Source: JBBQYA01 sp038209155
GTDB lineage: Bacteria > Bacteroidota > Bacteroidia > Sphingobacteriales > Sphingobacteriaceae
NCBI GenBank assembly: GCA_038209155.1
Contig: JBBQYA010000028.1
Coordinates: 1-30,526 of the forward strand
Length of the DNA: 30,526 bases
Direction of reading: 5' to 3'
Below are positions 15,215 through 24,600 of this stretch, piece by piece; position 1 is the first letter of the stretch, and every line of letters starts with the position of its first letter. The notes beneath the pieces were generated by a model. That model had not been told where the DNA came from and ran no database searches. It saw nothing but the letters and a program-made list of their open reading frames with translations. A program made the translations under genes and the position numbers.

Positions 15215-15281
15215 TTTAATGAATTTAAAAAGGTTATTTTATTTCTTAAACAAATTTTTATTCTCTGATTTGAAGATTCAA

Positions 15282-16883
15282 TTATCTTGCAATAATTATC
15301 CTCTTATTAGAAACAGTTTGCTTTGTTTTTAGATTAACATTATACACTCCATTTGCTAAACCACTTCCATTTATGATAAATGGAAAATTCTTAACATCTC
15401 TAAATTGCTGAACTATCATTCCTTTCATATCAACTATCTCAATGTCAAATTTTTCTTTAGATATAGTATTTAAGTTAATGATAAATTGATTGGAAGCAGG
15501 ATTTGGATAAATGCCAAACTCTACATTCGAATTTAAATTAGTAGGCAAGCTTGAAGTCAAACCATTATTATAAAATGCAATAATTTCATCTGCTTGATTT
15601 TTCAATTTGTCCAATGAGGTAATATTATTACCATTAAGGTCTCTAGCATAAGTATATACAACTTGAACTTTTAAAGAAGAATCAGAATTTAAGGATATTG
15701 GACCAGAAGTTCCTAGCATTTTATAATCAGCAGGCGTATTACCTTCCGAAACCATAGACCAATTTTGACCAATTCCTCCTGTAGTATCAGGATAAGAATA
15801 ATTGGTAGGAGTGCCTGATGGATCATAACCATTTCCTCCAAAAGTTAAAGCTGTACCATCTATCCATTTACCTTCCAATGCTCTTGATAACTGAATAGCA
15901 TTAATTGGTTGACTGGAAGCTACGTTAGAACCATCAACATAATGTATACTTTTTGAAAGAGGCTGGTTTAGAAAAATTGTACCTACCGCTGGAGGGGTAG
16001 TTCCAAAACCAGTAAATGCAGGTACAGGATTATCAAATGAATCACCATTATAAGCATAAATCATTCTTCTATTTACATCTGTACCAACAAAATCATCGGA
16101 TGGATCACCGATATCAAAGTCGTTCCATAATCCAAAATAAAGACTATCTAAATTGGAAGTAGATCTATTTACTACTTCATAATCAATAAAAATGGAGTTT
16201 TTTAAATAATCATATTGAGTGTTGTTAAATACATAAACCAAACATCTCACTTCTGCTATCAAAGGCTGACCGCCAAAATTTAAATGTGAATTGAAATTAT
16301 CGTTAAAAACAGTAAAGTATGCCTTATCTCCTTTTACATTTGGATAATCTCCAAGAATCGGCTCATAAATTCCATTATTATTTACATCCACGAATGGAGC
16401 TACTTTTTGTTGGATCGTTCCAAATCCATTTCCTGGCCAATAAAGAATACTTGAAGGAATAACATATCCAACCTGATTGAAGAGAAGTTTATGATTCTCA
16501 ATTTCAGTTTTTGTAACTCCCCAAACTACATCCCAAAAAGTATAGTTAGCTCCGATTCGGGTTAATATATCTATTGGACCAGGAAACAAATCGTAATTTT
16601 GATTAAGACCAAAACCTAAACTTCCTGCAGTTTTTAATGAATTTGCCGATTTATTCGCTAGCCACAAACCAGTTGCAGAAATCAATGGTTTATTGGGATT
16701 TAGTTTTAATCCAAAATTAGTACCAAAAGAACTAAATGAATTACCAACAGTCAATAAATTTCCGGTTAATTGATTATGTTGTAAAATAGCTTTACCATCA
16801 ATTAATTGGGCTTTGGCGGCGTTACCTTCAATGATTACATTTAAAAGGAAAACTCCTAGAAGATGAATGTAGAATTTTTTCAT
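15282..16883 (-). CDS. T9SS-sorted secreted protein (full-length array relative)
   Basis: A 533 aa exported protein of unknown function. The signal peptide is 1-26 (MKKFYIHLLGVFLLNVI to AKAQ). The central region shares block order with the three short paralogues but is clearly diverged: WGVTKTEIE, YWPGNGFG, DVNNNGIYEPILGDYP, KGDKAYF, FIDYEVVNRS, LWNDFDIGDPSDDFVGTDV, YAYNGD, GTIFLNQPLSKS and GNGYDPSG. Residues ~455-533 form the T9SS type A sorting tail: NVEFGIYPNPASNQFIIN, VDMKGMIVQQF, NGSGLANGVYNVNL and RIIIAR. It should therefore cross the outer membrane by T9SS and be anchored or released. The DxNxNGxYEP loop resembles a calcium site. Its promoter (-7 TATTTTTG) lies just upstream. The gene is divergent from the M4 protease, also a T9SS cargo. 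Confidence 0.88.
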   Translation of the reverse strand: MKKFYIHLLGVFLLNVIIEGNAAKAQLIDGKAILQHNQLTGNLLTVGNSFSSFGTNFGLKLNPNKPLISATGLWLANKSANSLKTAGSLGFGLNQNYDLFPGPIDILTRIGANYTFWDVVWGVTKTEIENHKLLFNQVGYVIPSSILYWPGNGFGTIQQKVAPFVDVNNNGIYEPILGDYPNVKGDKAYFTVFNDNFNSHLNFGGQPLIAEVRCLVYVFNNTQYDYLKNSIFIDYEVVNRSTSNLDSLYFGLWNDFDIGDPSDDFVGTDVNRRMIYAYNGDSFDNPVPAFTGFGTTPPAVGTIFLNQPLSKSIHYVDGSNVASSQPINAIQLSRALEGKWIDGTALTFGGNGYDPSGTPTNYSYPDTTGGIGQNWSMVSEGNTPADYKMLGTSGPISLNSDSSLKVQVVYTYARDLNGNNITSLDKLKNQADEIIAFYNNGLTSSLPTNLNSNVEFGIYPNPASNQFIINLNTISKEKFDIEIVDMKGMIVQQFRDVKNFPFIINGSGLANGVYNVNLKTKQTVSNKRIIIAR

Positions 16884-17212
16884 AACTTTTAATTTTATTG
16901 TCGCTCAAAAATACAATATTTTTTTCTTTTACAATAATTTTGTTACATAGTTTTTATAAGATAATATTTAGCGTTTTTCGAACTCGATATATTGCGAATT
17001 ATTCTGGAATAACTTATTCAAAAAGTAAAATTTAGAAATTAAAAAAAGGACACCTTTTCCATCTTTAACAATTTGAATTTATTCCCATTTTCGAAATTCA
17101 ATTAATTAAGATTTTCATTTAAATAAATACCGATGACATTTCAAAATACCTAAATAGATGTATAAGATAAAAAGGAAAAAAACAATACCTTGCATTTTAA
17201 AATTTAAAGAAA
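16884..17212. other. Divergent intergenic region between two T9SS cargo genes
   Basis: These 329 bases separate the 533 aa array gene (- strand) from the M4 protease (+ strand). The left end holds the promoter described at 16906-16934. At the right, TACCTTG at 17186-17192, 21 bp before the protease ATG, is a possible -7 element for the protease, but no -33 match is visible. The middle is AT-rich without ORFs, repeats or clear hairpins. Confidence 0.45.
16906..16934 (-). promoter_or_regulatory. Bacteroidota-type promoter for the T9SS array
   Basis: On the - strand TATTTTTG (16913 to 16906) matches the -7 consensus TAnnTTTG exactly, and a TTG (16934 to 16932) lies 18 bp upstream as a -33 element. 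The ATG at 16883 is 22 bp downstream of the -7 box. No comparable pair lies before the three short copies, which suggests one transcript for the array. Confidence 0.6.
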
Positions 17213-19843
17213 ATGAAAATTCTTACTTCAGTCCTTTTTACCTTGTGTTTTGCAGTTGCTAATGGGCAACAAAAACCTTCTTTAATTAATTCAAAAGATA
17301 TTTTAAACATACATTACAATCAAAAAAATAACACACCCGATTTTATTGAATTGTCTAAAGAATCCAATATTTTGGTTTCAAACTTAGAAAACTGGTACAA
17401 GTCAACTTTAAATCTATCAGAATCTTTTTCTCTGAATAAGTTAAAATCGATAACTGATAGATTAAATCAGGAGCATACAAAATATCAAATTCAGTATTTA
17501 GGATATCCTGTAGAGTTTGAAATTATTAATGCTCATGCCAAAGCAGGAAAATTAATTTCTTTAAATGGAACGATGAATTCTTTAATTGCCCCGAAAAATT
17601 CTATCTCATTAAATGCAGAAAATGCATGGGCTAAGGCTAAAGAAATAGTTGGTGCTTCTAGCTACAAAATAAATAGGAGGGCAGAAGAGCAGTATTTCAA
17701 GAAAGCATTAAACAATCCTAATTTTTCTTATGATCCTAAAACTCATATTGTTCTATTTCCTATTTTAAAACCAGAAGGAAAAGAATTTAGATATGCCTAT
17801 AAAATGGATGTTTTTGCTCATGAACCAGAAAGTAGAGAAGACATTTATATTGATGCTGAAAGTGGGGAGTTGCTTTTAAGGCTCAACAAAATTATGGATG
17901 GAAATTCAAAAGGAACTGCCATTACTAAATATCATGGTACTAGAAGTATAGTTACAGACAGCATTTCTCCTACTCGTTTTGAACTTAGGGAATATGATAG
18001 ACTAGGACAAGGGGTAGAAATAGAAACGTTAAATTCTCAAACAAACTTTGAAAATGGAGCAATTCCATTTTTAGATTCAGATAATCTATGGAATAATGTA
18101 AATGCCTTTAAAGATGAAGCTGCAACCGATGCTCATTGGGCATTAGAACAATCTTTTGATTATTTCTATCAAAAACATAATCGCTTAGGATATGATAATT
18201 TTGGTGCTAAACTTTTGCTTTATGTTCATTATGATAAAAATTGGTTTAATGCACAATGGGTAGGAAGCTATATGCGTTTCGGTGACGGAAATGGACAACC
18301 TCTCACAAGTATAGATATAGTTGGCCACGAACTTACACATGGTGTTACTCAAGAAAGCGCAAATTTAATCTACCAAGGTGAGTCAGGTGCATTGAATGAA
18401 TCTTTTAGTGATATTTTTGGTTCTGCTATAGAATTTTCAAAAGATACTGCAGGTTCCAATTGGGAAATAGGCAAGGGAAATTTCAAATTGCGAAATATGT
18501 CAAATCCAAATTTATTTGCTCAACCTGATACGTATGAAGGCACTAGTTGGATAAATGTTAAAGGATGTAGCCCAACTGGAAATAATAATTTTTGTGGTGT
18601 ACATACCAATAGTGGTGTCCAAAATTTTTGGTACTATTTATTGGTAAATGGCGGAAATGGAAGCAATGATAAAGGTCAGGTTTATTCAGTTCAAGCTATC
18701 GGATTAGATAAGGCTTCTGAAATTGCCTATAGAAACTTGACTGTCTATTTAAATTCTTCATCTGATTATGCAGATGCTGCTTTTTTTGGAATTAAATCAG
18801 CTATTGATTTATTTGGTGAAGGTTCTATTGAACACATAGCTACCGTAAATGCTTGGCATGCAGTTGGATTAGGAAAACCTTATACTACTATTCCAGTTGC
18901 TGATTTTTCTATTTTACTTAATCAGTGTACCGTAAATTCAACCATTTCTTTTCTAAATGAAAGTGGATCTGCAACTTCTCAATTATGGGATTTTGGAGAT
19001 GGAACTCAATCTCTTCAAATAAATCCTACCCATTTATATGCCAATTCTGGAGCTTATGATGTTAAACTTATTGCTACAAATTTAAATGGTTCGGACACCT
19101 TAACAAAAATAGCTTTAATTAATATTTTTACTCAAACTGCGAAACCTTCCAATTGTAGTGCAGATGCGGTTACTCCATTTGCTAAAGTTGGAATTTATCG
19201 AGTTCAATTTAATTCTATCGATAATTCTAGCCTACCTGCAATAGATGAAGGTGGATATATAGATAATCAATGTTTAAGAACGTATGTTCAGCCGGGCTTA
19301 AATTATCCTATTACAATTACTACAAGTCCAGCGAATTCTGTTTTCAGTAGAACCTTTATTGATTTTAATGATAATGGAGATTTTGATTTACCTACAGAAT
19401 TAGTTTTTTCTACAAATGCAACTACTCAAACGCATACTGGAACAATTTCTATTCCTGCCAATGCAGTTCTAGATAAACCAATAAGAATGAGAGTAATATC
19501 TGGAAGATCTAATGGAAATACTCCAGATGTGCCGTGCAGCATTCATAAAGGGGGACAAATAGAAGATTATTCAATTGTTGTTTCCAACTCAGTTGGAATA
19601 GCTCAATTGAGTAAAACTGAATTTTCAATATTTCCAAATCCTGCGAATCAAACATTTAATTTAAAAGTTCCAATTGCAAAAGGATTTTATTCAATTGTTG
19701 ATTTAAGGGGGAGAATACTCAAATCATCAATTATTCAAACTGAATCAACTTTGGTAGACATAAGCAATTTGGCAAAAGGATTGTACTTTGTAATTATAGA
19801 TGCAAATTCAAAAAGAGCTGTATCGAAACTAGTGGTAGAATAA
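17213..19843 (+). CDS. Thermolysin-like M4 metallopeptidase with PKD, GEVED and T9SS sorting domains
   Basis: Secreted zinc endopeptidase of 876 aa. Order: signal peptide 1-19 (MKILTSVLFTLCFAVANGQ), FTP/PepSY propeptide ~50-225 that keeps the enzyme inactive, then the M4 catalytic domain ~240-560. The zinc motif HELTH is at 372-376, the third ligand Glu396 lies in NESFSD, and the catalytic His464 lies in HTNSGVQN. The 24-residue spacing from the first His to the Glu is the same as in thermolysin. These are followed by a PKD domain ~570-655 (LWDFGDGTQSLQINPTHLY), a GEVED domain ~695-797 (FIDFNDNGDFDLPTELVFS to EDYSIVVS) and a T9SS type A tail ~805-876 (FSIFPNPANQTFNLKV, LAKGLYFVII). All catalytic residues are intact. 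It probably digests extracellular protein. A 7-bp stem lies just after the stop. Confidence 0.94.
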   Translation: MKILTSVLFTLCFAVANGQQKPSLINSKDILNIHYNQKNNTPDFIELSKESNILVSNLENWYKSTLNLSESFSLNKLKSITDRLNQEHTKYQIQYLGYPVEFEIINAHAKAGKLISLNGTMNSLIAPKNSISLNAENAWAKAKEIVGASSYKINRRAEEQYFKKALNNPNFSYDPKTHIVLFPILKPEGKEFRYAYKMDVFAHEPESREDIYIDAESGELLLRLNKIMDGNSKGTAITKYHGTRSIVTDSISPTRFELREYDRLGQGVEIETLNSQTNFENGAIPFLDSDNLWNNVNAFKDEAATDAHWALEQSFDYFYQKHNRLGYDNFGAKLLLYVHYDKNWFNAQWVGSYMRFGDGNGQPLTSIDIVGHELTHGVTQESANLIYQGESGALNESFSDIFGSAIEFSKDTAGSNWEIGKGNFKLRNMSNPNLFAQPDTYEGTSWINVKGCSPTGNNNFCGVHTNSGVQNFWYYLLVNGGNGSNDKGQVYSVQAIGLDKASEIAYRNLTVYLNSSSDYADAAFFGIKSAIDLFGEGSIEHIATVNAWHAVGLGKPYTTIPVADFSILLNQCTVNSTISFLNESGSATSQLWDFGDGTQSLQINPTHLYANSGAYDVKLIATNLNGSDTLTKIALINIFTQTAKPSNCSADAVTPFAKVGIYRVQFNSIDNSSLPAIDEGGYIDNQCLRTYVQPGLNYPITITTSPANSVFSRTFIDFNDNGDFDLPTELVFSTNATTQTHTGTISIPANAVLDKPIRMRVISGRSNGNTPDVPCSIHKGGQIEDYSIVVSNSVGIAQLSKTEFSIFPNPANQTFNLKVPIAKGFYSIVDLRGRILKSSIIQTESTLVDISNLAKGLYFVIIDANSKRAVSKLVVE

Positions 19844-19848
19844 TTTAA

Positions 19849-19866
19849 TTGTTAAAAACTTAACAA
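19849..19866. terminator. Small hairpin after the M4 protease
   Basis: TTGTTAA (19849-19855) pairs perfectly with TTAACAA (19860-19866) around an AAAC loop. The + strand is followed by A residues, not T, so a role as a + strand terminator is weak. Confidence 0.25.
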
Positions 19867-19919
19867 AAAAATAACGTTTAGTTTACAATTTCCTGTTGTA
19901 ATTGTTATTACATTAGTCA

Positions 19920-19935
19920 GACCTTAAAAAAGGTC
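19920..19935. other. Perfect inverted repeat GACCTT-AAAA-AAGGTC
   Basis: GACCTT (19920-19925), four A, AAGGTC (19930-19935), 26 bp before the YkuK-family start codon. No T-run follows, so it is more likely an operator or 5' UTR hairpin than a terminator. The binding factor is unknown. Confidence 0.4.
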
Positions 19936-19960
19936 AGCTTTAACCTAAATATAACAAGCT

Positions 19961-20434
19961 ATGGCCTGGAAAAAATTTAATGGTGAACTAATCGAAAATC
20001 CAATTCTGGACGAAGTCGAAAAAGCAATTGAAAGAGAATCAGAACTAGGGAATAAGTTGAAAGTTTGTATTGGTACAGATTCTCAGGTGAAAGGAACTTT
20101 TACAGATTTTGCTACTGTAATCGTTTTTCTTAGAGAAAAAAAAGGTGGTTTCATGTTTATTCAACAAGAAAAAACCACCAAGAAAATGGGAATTAAAGAA
20201 AGAATGCTAAACGAAGTACAGCGTTCTATTGAAATTGCCTACAGTCTCTGTGATCTTTTAGATTTGTATGATGTGGATCTGGAAGTTCATGCAGATATAA
20301 ATACAAGCCCAAATTTCAAATCAAATGCTGCTTTGCACGAGGCTATGGGTTATATTTTAAGTATGGGTTTCGTTTTTAAAGCCAAGCCAGAAGCATTCGC
20401 AAGCTCTTATTGTGCTAATAAAATGGTTCAGTAA
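19961..20434 (+). CDS. RNase H-like YkuK family protein (DUF458)
   Basis: A 157 aa protein of the YkuK/DUF458 family, which has a predicted RNase H-like fold. Conserved blocks are CIGTDSQVKG (residues ~36-45, with the first acidic residue in GTDSQ), a central helix KERMLNEVQRSIEIAYSL, EVHADINTSPNFKSNAALHEA (~108-128) with the second acidic site, and the C-terminal PEAFASSYCANKM. The length is normal. Nuclease activity is predicted, not shown, for this family. It is followed by a strong bidirectional terminator. The leader contains a perfect inverted repeat. There is no link to the flanking genes by function. Confidence 0.87.
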   Translation: MAWKKFNGELIENPILDEVEKAIERESELGNKLKVCIGTDSQVKGTFTDFATVIVFLREKKGGFMFIQQEKTTKKMGIKERMLNEVQRSIEIAYSLCDLLDLYDVDLEVHADINTSPNFKSNAALHEAMGYILSMGFVFKAKPEAFASSYCANKMVQ

Positions 20435-20453
20435 ATGATTTGAAAAAAATTAC

Positions 20454-20487
20454 AAAAAGGACATTTTCTTACAAGATGTCCTTTTTT
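20454..20487. terminator. Bidirectional intrinsic terminator
   Basis: AAAAAGGACAT (20454-20464) pairs with ATGTCCTTTTT (20476-20486) around an 11-nt loop, with A-run and T-run on the two sides. It serves the YkuK-family gene (+) and the radical SAM gene (-), whose ends converge here. Confidence 0.85.
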
Positions 20488-20521
20488 ATTTTGCGAGTTA
20501 TTTTGCTTTAACAATCATAAA

Positions 20522-21490
20522 CTAAAACCCTCCCCCTTGAAAAACCCCTCTTTTCTTAATCTCCCGATCCATATACGTTTGAATTTCCGATTTTTTTAGC
20601 TTCCAATTTGGAGCTATCAAATATTCATAATCAGAAATACCAAATAACCGTTGAATCACAATTTCTGGATTTAAAAGAGGAATAAACTCACAAAGAAATT
20701 CAGTGTATTCCTCCAAAGAAAATAGTTTAAAAGGATCTTTTTTAAAATGGGCACCCATAATAGAACCGCTTACTATGTGCAAATGATGAAGTTTAATAAA
20801 TTTAATGATTGGATATTTGTTCACTTCTCTTGCATATTCAAGCATCATTTCTTTCGTCTCCCAAGGAAATCCAAAAATAGTATGCACACATACTTCCATA
20901 TTCCTGTTTTTGCATAATTCTAAAGCATTAATAAATTCATGATGCAAACAACCTCTATTTATTTTAACCAATGTTTCATCATAAATAGATTCCATTCCCA
21001 TCTCCAAATCCACATCAAACCGATCTGAATAACTTTCTAACAAATCCAATTTCTCTGAATCTATACAGTCTGGCCTAGTACCAACCGACAATCCAACAAT
21101 TTCTTCTGTATTTATGCTTAATGCTTCATCATACATCATTTTTAAATAATGTACTGGAGCATAAGTATTAGTATTTGGCTGAAAATAAATAATGAATTTT
21201 TCGGCTTTATAATTTTTTCTAGCCCTTTCCATTCCTTGTTCTACCTGCTCTCTTAAAGTTGGCAGTCTTCGAGATAATTCTGGAGTAAATGAATCTACAT
21301 TGCAATAAGTACAACCTCCAAAACCTTTGCTTCCATCGCGATTAGGGCAAGTAAACCCTCCATCTACTATTACCTTAAATACTCTTTGACCCTTGTATTT
21401 CTTCTTTAAGTAAGAACCGTAATAATTATAATTTTTTTCTCCAAAAGGAGAAATTATAGCATTTTCATGATCAATTAAACTGTTTTCCAT
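20522..21490 (-). CDS. TIGR01212 (YhcC-type) radical SAM protein
   Basis: A 322 aa radical SAM enzyme of the YhcC/YtqA group. The N-terminal YGSYLKKKYKGQRVFKV and DGGFTCPNRDG block is diagnostic. The cluster Cys are 48, 60 and 63 in CPNRDGSKGFGGCTYC, a spacing unlike the usual CxxxCxxC and typical of this group. Later blocks are IIYFQPNTNTYAPV, VGLSVGTRPDCI, LEMGMESIYDETLVKINRG, and HTIFGFPWET. The substrate is not known to me; related proteins act on tRNA or are uncharacterised. The protein is complete and starts at ATG 21490, divergent from icmF with 166 bp between. The C-terminus ends KKRGVFQGGGF just before the shared terminator. Confidence 0.9.
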   Translation of the reverse strand: MENSLIDHENAIISPFGEKNYNYYGSYLKKKYKGQRVFKVIVDGGFTCPNRDGSKGFGGCTYCNVDSFTPELSRRLPTLREQVEQGMERARKNYKAEKFIIYFQPNTNTYAPVHYLKMMYDEALSINTEEIVGLSVGTRPDCIDSEKLDLLESYSDRFDVDLEMGMESIYDETLVKINRGCLHHEFINALELCKNRNMEVCVHTIFGFPWETKEMMLEYAREVNKYPIIKFIKLHHLHIVSGSIMGAHFKKDPFKLFSLEEYTEFLCEFIPLLNPEIVIQRLFGISDYEYLIAPNWKLKKSEIQTYMDREIKKRGVFQGGGF

Positions 21491-21656
21491 TAATTATTTC
21501 TTGGCGATCAAATCAAAAAATCAGATTTTTCCTTACCATTTAGTACTCATTAAATATTACTATTAGTCGTTAAAACGTTTTCTTTTAACAATCAAAATTA
21601 AAAATAAAGGTTTACTTCTATGCTTTTATTAATTTTACCCACCTTAATAATTAAAT

Positions 21657-24600
21657 ATGGATATCATTCCTCCTTATAAAGCAAAAAATAAAATCCGATT
21701 CGTTACTGCTGCTTCACTTTTTGATGGGCACGATGCCTCTATCAATATTATGCGTAGAATACTTCAATCTTCCGGAGTAGAAGTTATTCATTTAGGTCAT
21801 AACAGATCGGTGGACGAAGTGGTAAATTGTGCCATTCAAGAAGATGTACAAGGTATTGCCATGACTTCTTACCAAGGCGGACATACAGAATATTTTAAAT
21901 ATATGTATGATTTACTGAAAGAAAGAGGAGCTGGAAATATTAAGATTTTTGCTGGTGGTGGTGGTGTAATTCTGCCAGACGAAATTGCCGAATTGCAAAA
22001 TTATGGCATTGCAAAAATCTATTCTCCAGATGATGGAAGAACGATGGGCTTGCAAGGAATGATCAATGATATGATTGAAAAATGCGATCGACCTTTCAAA
22101 ACCAGTTTAAATGGTGAAATAAAAGGCATCATGAATCGTGAAGCAAAAGACATTGCGGCCGCCATTTCTGTTGCCGAAAATTATCCAGATGCATCTCCAG
22201 AGTTTTTTATTGGAATCAAAAATTTAATTAAAACTAAAAAAATACCCGTTCTAGGTATCACTGGCACTGGCGGATCAGGTAAATCTTCTTTGGTAGATGA
22301 ATTGGTTCGCAGATATCTAAAAGAGTTCAATCATAAAACTATCGCTATTATTTCTGTAGATCCATCCAAAAGAAAAACGGGTGGTGCCTTATTAGGCGAT
22401 AGAATTCGGATGAATGCCATCAATGATCCAAGAGTTTACATGCGTTCTTTAGCAACCAGACAAGCAAATTTGGCTCTTTCTAAATATGTGCAAGAAGCAA
22501 TTGATATCTGCAAAGCCGCAGATTACGATTTGATTATTGTAGAAACTTCTGGCATTGGCCAGTCAGATACAGAAATTACTGAACATTGCGATGTAGCATT
22601 ATATGTGATGACTCCCGAATTTGGTGCCGCCACACAATTAGAAAAAATCGACATGCTGGATTTTGCTGATGTGGTTGCCATCAATAAATTTGATAAAAAA
22701 GGTGCTTTAGATGCTCTTCGCGATGTGAAAAAACAATACCGAAGAAATCATAATCTATTTGAAGCAAAAGATTCCGATCTTCCTATTTTTGGTACCATGG
22801 CTTCGCAATTTAACGATGCTGGAATGAATGACCTTTATCATGAATTAATAAAAACTATTACCAGAAAAACCAAAATTGAATTTAAAAATGATACCAATAA
22901 CGTAAATCAAATTTCTGGAGAGAAAAAATACATCATCCCGCCAGATAGAATCCGATACTTGGCAGAAATTACCGAATCTAATAAAGAATATGCCGATTGG
23001 GTGAAAAAGCAAAGCAAAATAGCTCAACAACTTTTTCAGCTAAATGGTACACTGGAATTAATCACCGATAAAAAATCTACTGCATTCGCAGAAGTTCAAA
23101 ATCTATTTGATCATTTAAATGAAAATTTGGATGGCGAATGCAAAAGATTGATGCGTGAATGGCCTGCACAACAAAAAAGATATACCGATGCTGAATTCGT
23201 TTTTAAAGTTAGAGACAAAGAAATCCGACAAGGTTTATATTTTGAAACACTTTCTCATCTTAAAATACCAAAAATTGCTTTACCTAAATTTGAAGCTTGG
23301 GGAGATATTCTAAAATGGTTATTGACTGAAAACGTTCCAGGCGAATTTCCTTTCGCTGCCGGAGTTTTCCCTTTGAAACGCGAAGGAGAAGACCCTACCA
23401 GAATGTTTGCTGGAGAAGGTGGACCCGAAAGAACCAATAAACGTTTCCATTATGTCTCTTTAGGTCAACCAGCTCATCGTTTATCTACCGCTTTTGATTC
23501 GGTTACTTTATATGGTGAAGATCCACATGAGCGACCAGATATTTATGGTAAAATTGGTAATTCTGGAGTTTCTATTGCCACGCTTGACGATTGCAAAAAA
23601 CTATATTCAGGTTTTGATTTATGCAATGTTTCCACTTCTGTTTCAATGACTATAAATGGTCCTGCTCCTATGCTTTTAGGTTTTTTTCTAAATGCAGCTA
23701 TCGATCAGCAATGCGAAAAATACATTCATGAAAATGGATTATTAAATGAAGTAAAAGAGAAAATCAAAACTATTTACAAAAATAAAAATACCCAACAACC
23801 AATCTACCAAGGCGATCTTCCGAAAGGGAATGAAGGTTTGGGATTGTTGCTTTTAGGAGTTACCGGAGATGAAGTTCTTCCTCTAGATATCTATGAGAAA
23901 ATAAAAGAAAGAACTATTTCTACTGTTCGTGGAACGGTGCAAGCAGACATTCTGAAAGAAGATCAAGCTCAAAACACCTGCATATTTTCAACAGAATTTG
24001 CTTTGAGAATGATGGGTGATATCCAACAATATTTTATTCATCATCAAATTCAGAATTTTTATTCTGTTTCCATTTCTGGTTATCATATTTCGGAAGCAGG
24101 TGCAAATCCAATTTCCCAATTAGCATTTACCTTAAGCAATGGATTTACTTTTGTAGAATACTATTTAAGTAGAGGAATGAAAATCGATGATTTTGCTCCA
24201 AACTTATCCTTTTTCTTTTCCAATGGAATCGATCCAGAATACGCAGTCCTAGGAAGAGTTGCCAGAAGAATTTGGGCAAAAGCTATTAAATATAAATACA
24301 AAGGCAATGATAGAAGCCAGAAATTGAAATACCACATTCAAACTTCTGGAAGATCCTTACATGCTCAAGAAATAGATTTTAATGATATTAGAACTACCCT
24401 ACAGGCACTTTATGCTATTTATGATAATTGCAATTCCTTACATACCAATGCTTACGACGAAGCTATTACTACTCCAACAGAAGAATCAGTTAGGCGTGCA
24501 ATGGCTATCCAATTAATTATCAATCGTGAATTAGGTTTAGCCAAAAATGAAAATCCTTTACAAGGTTCTTTCATTATAGAAGAATTAACAGATCTAGTAG

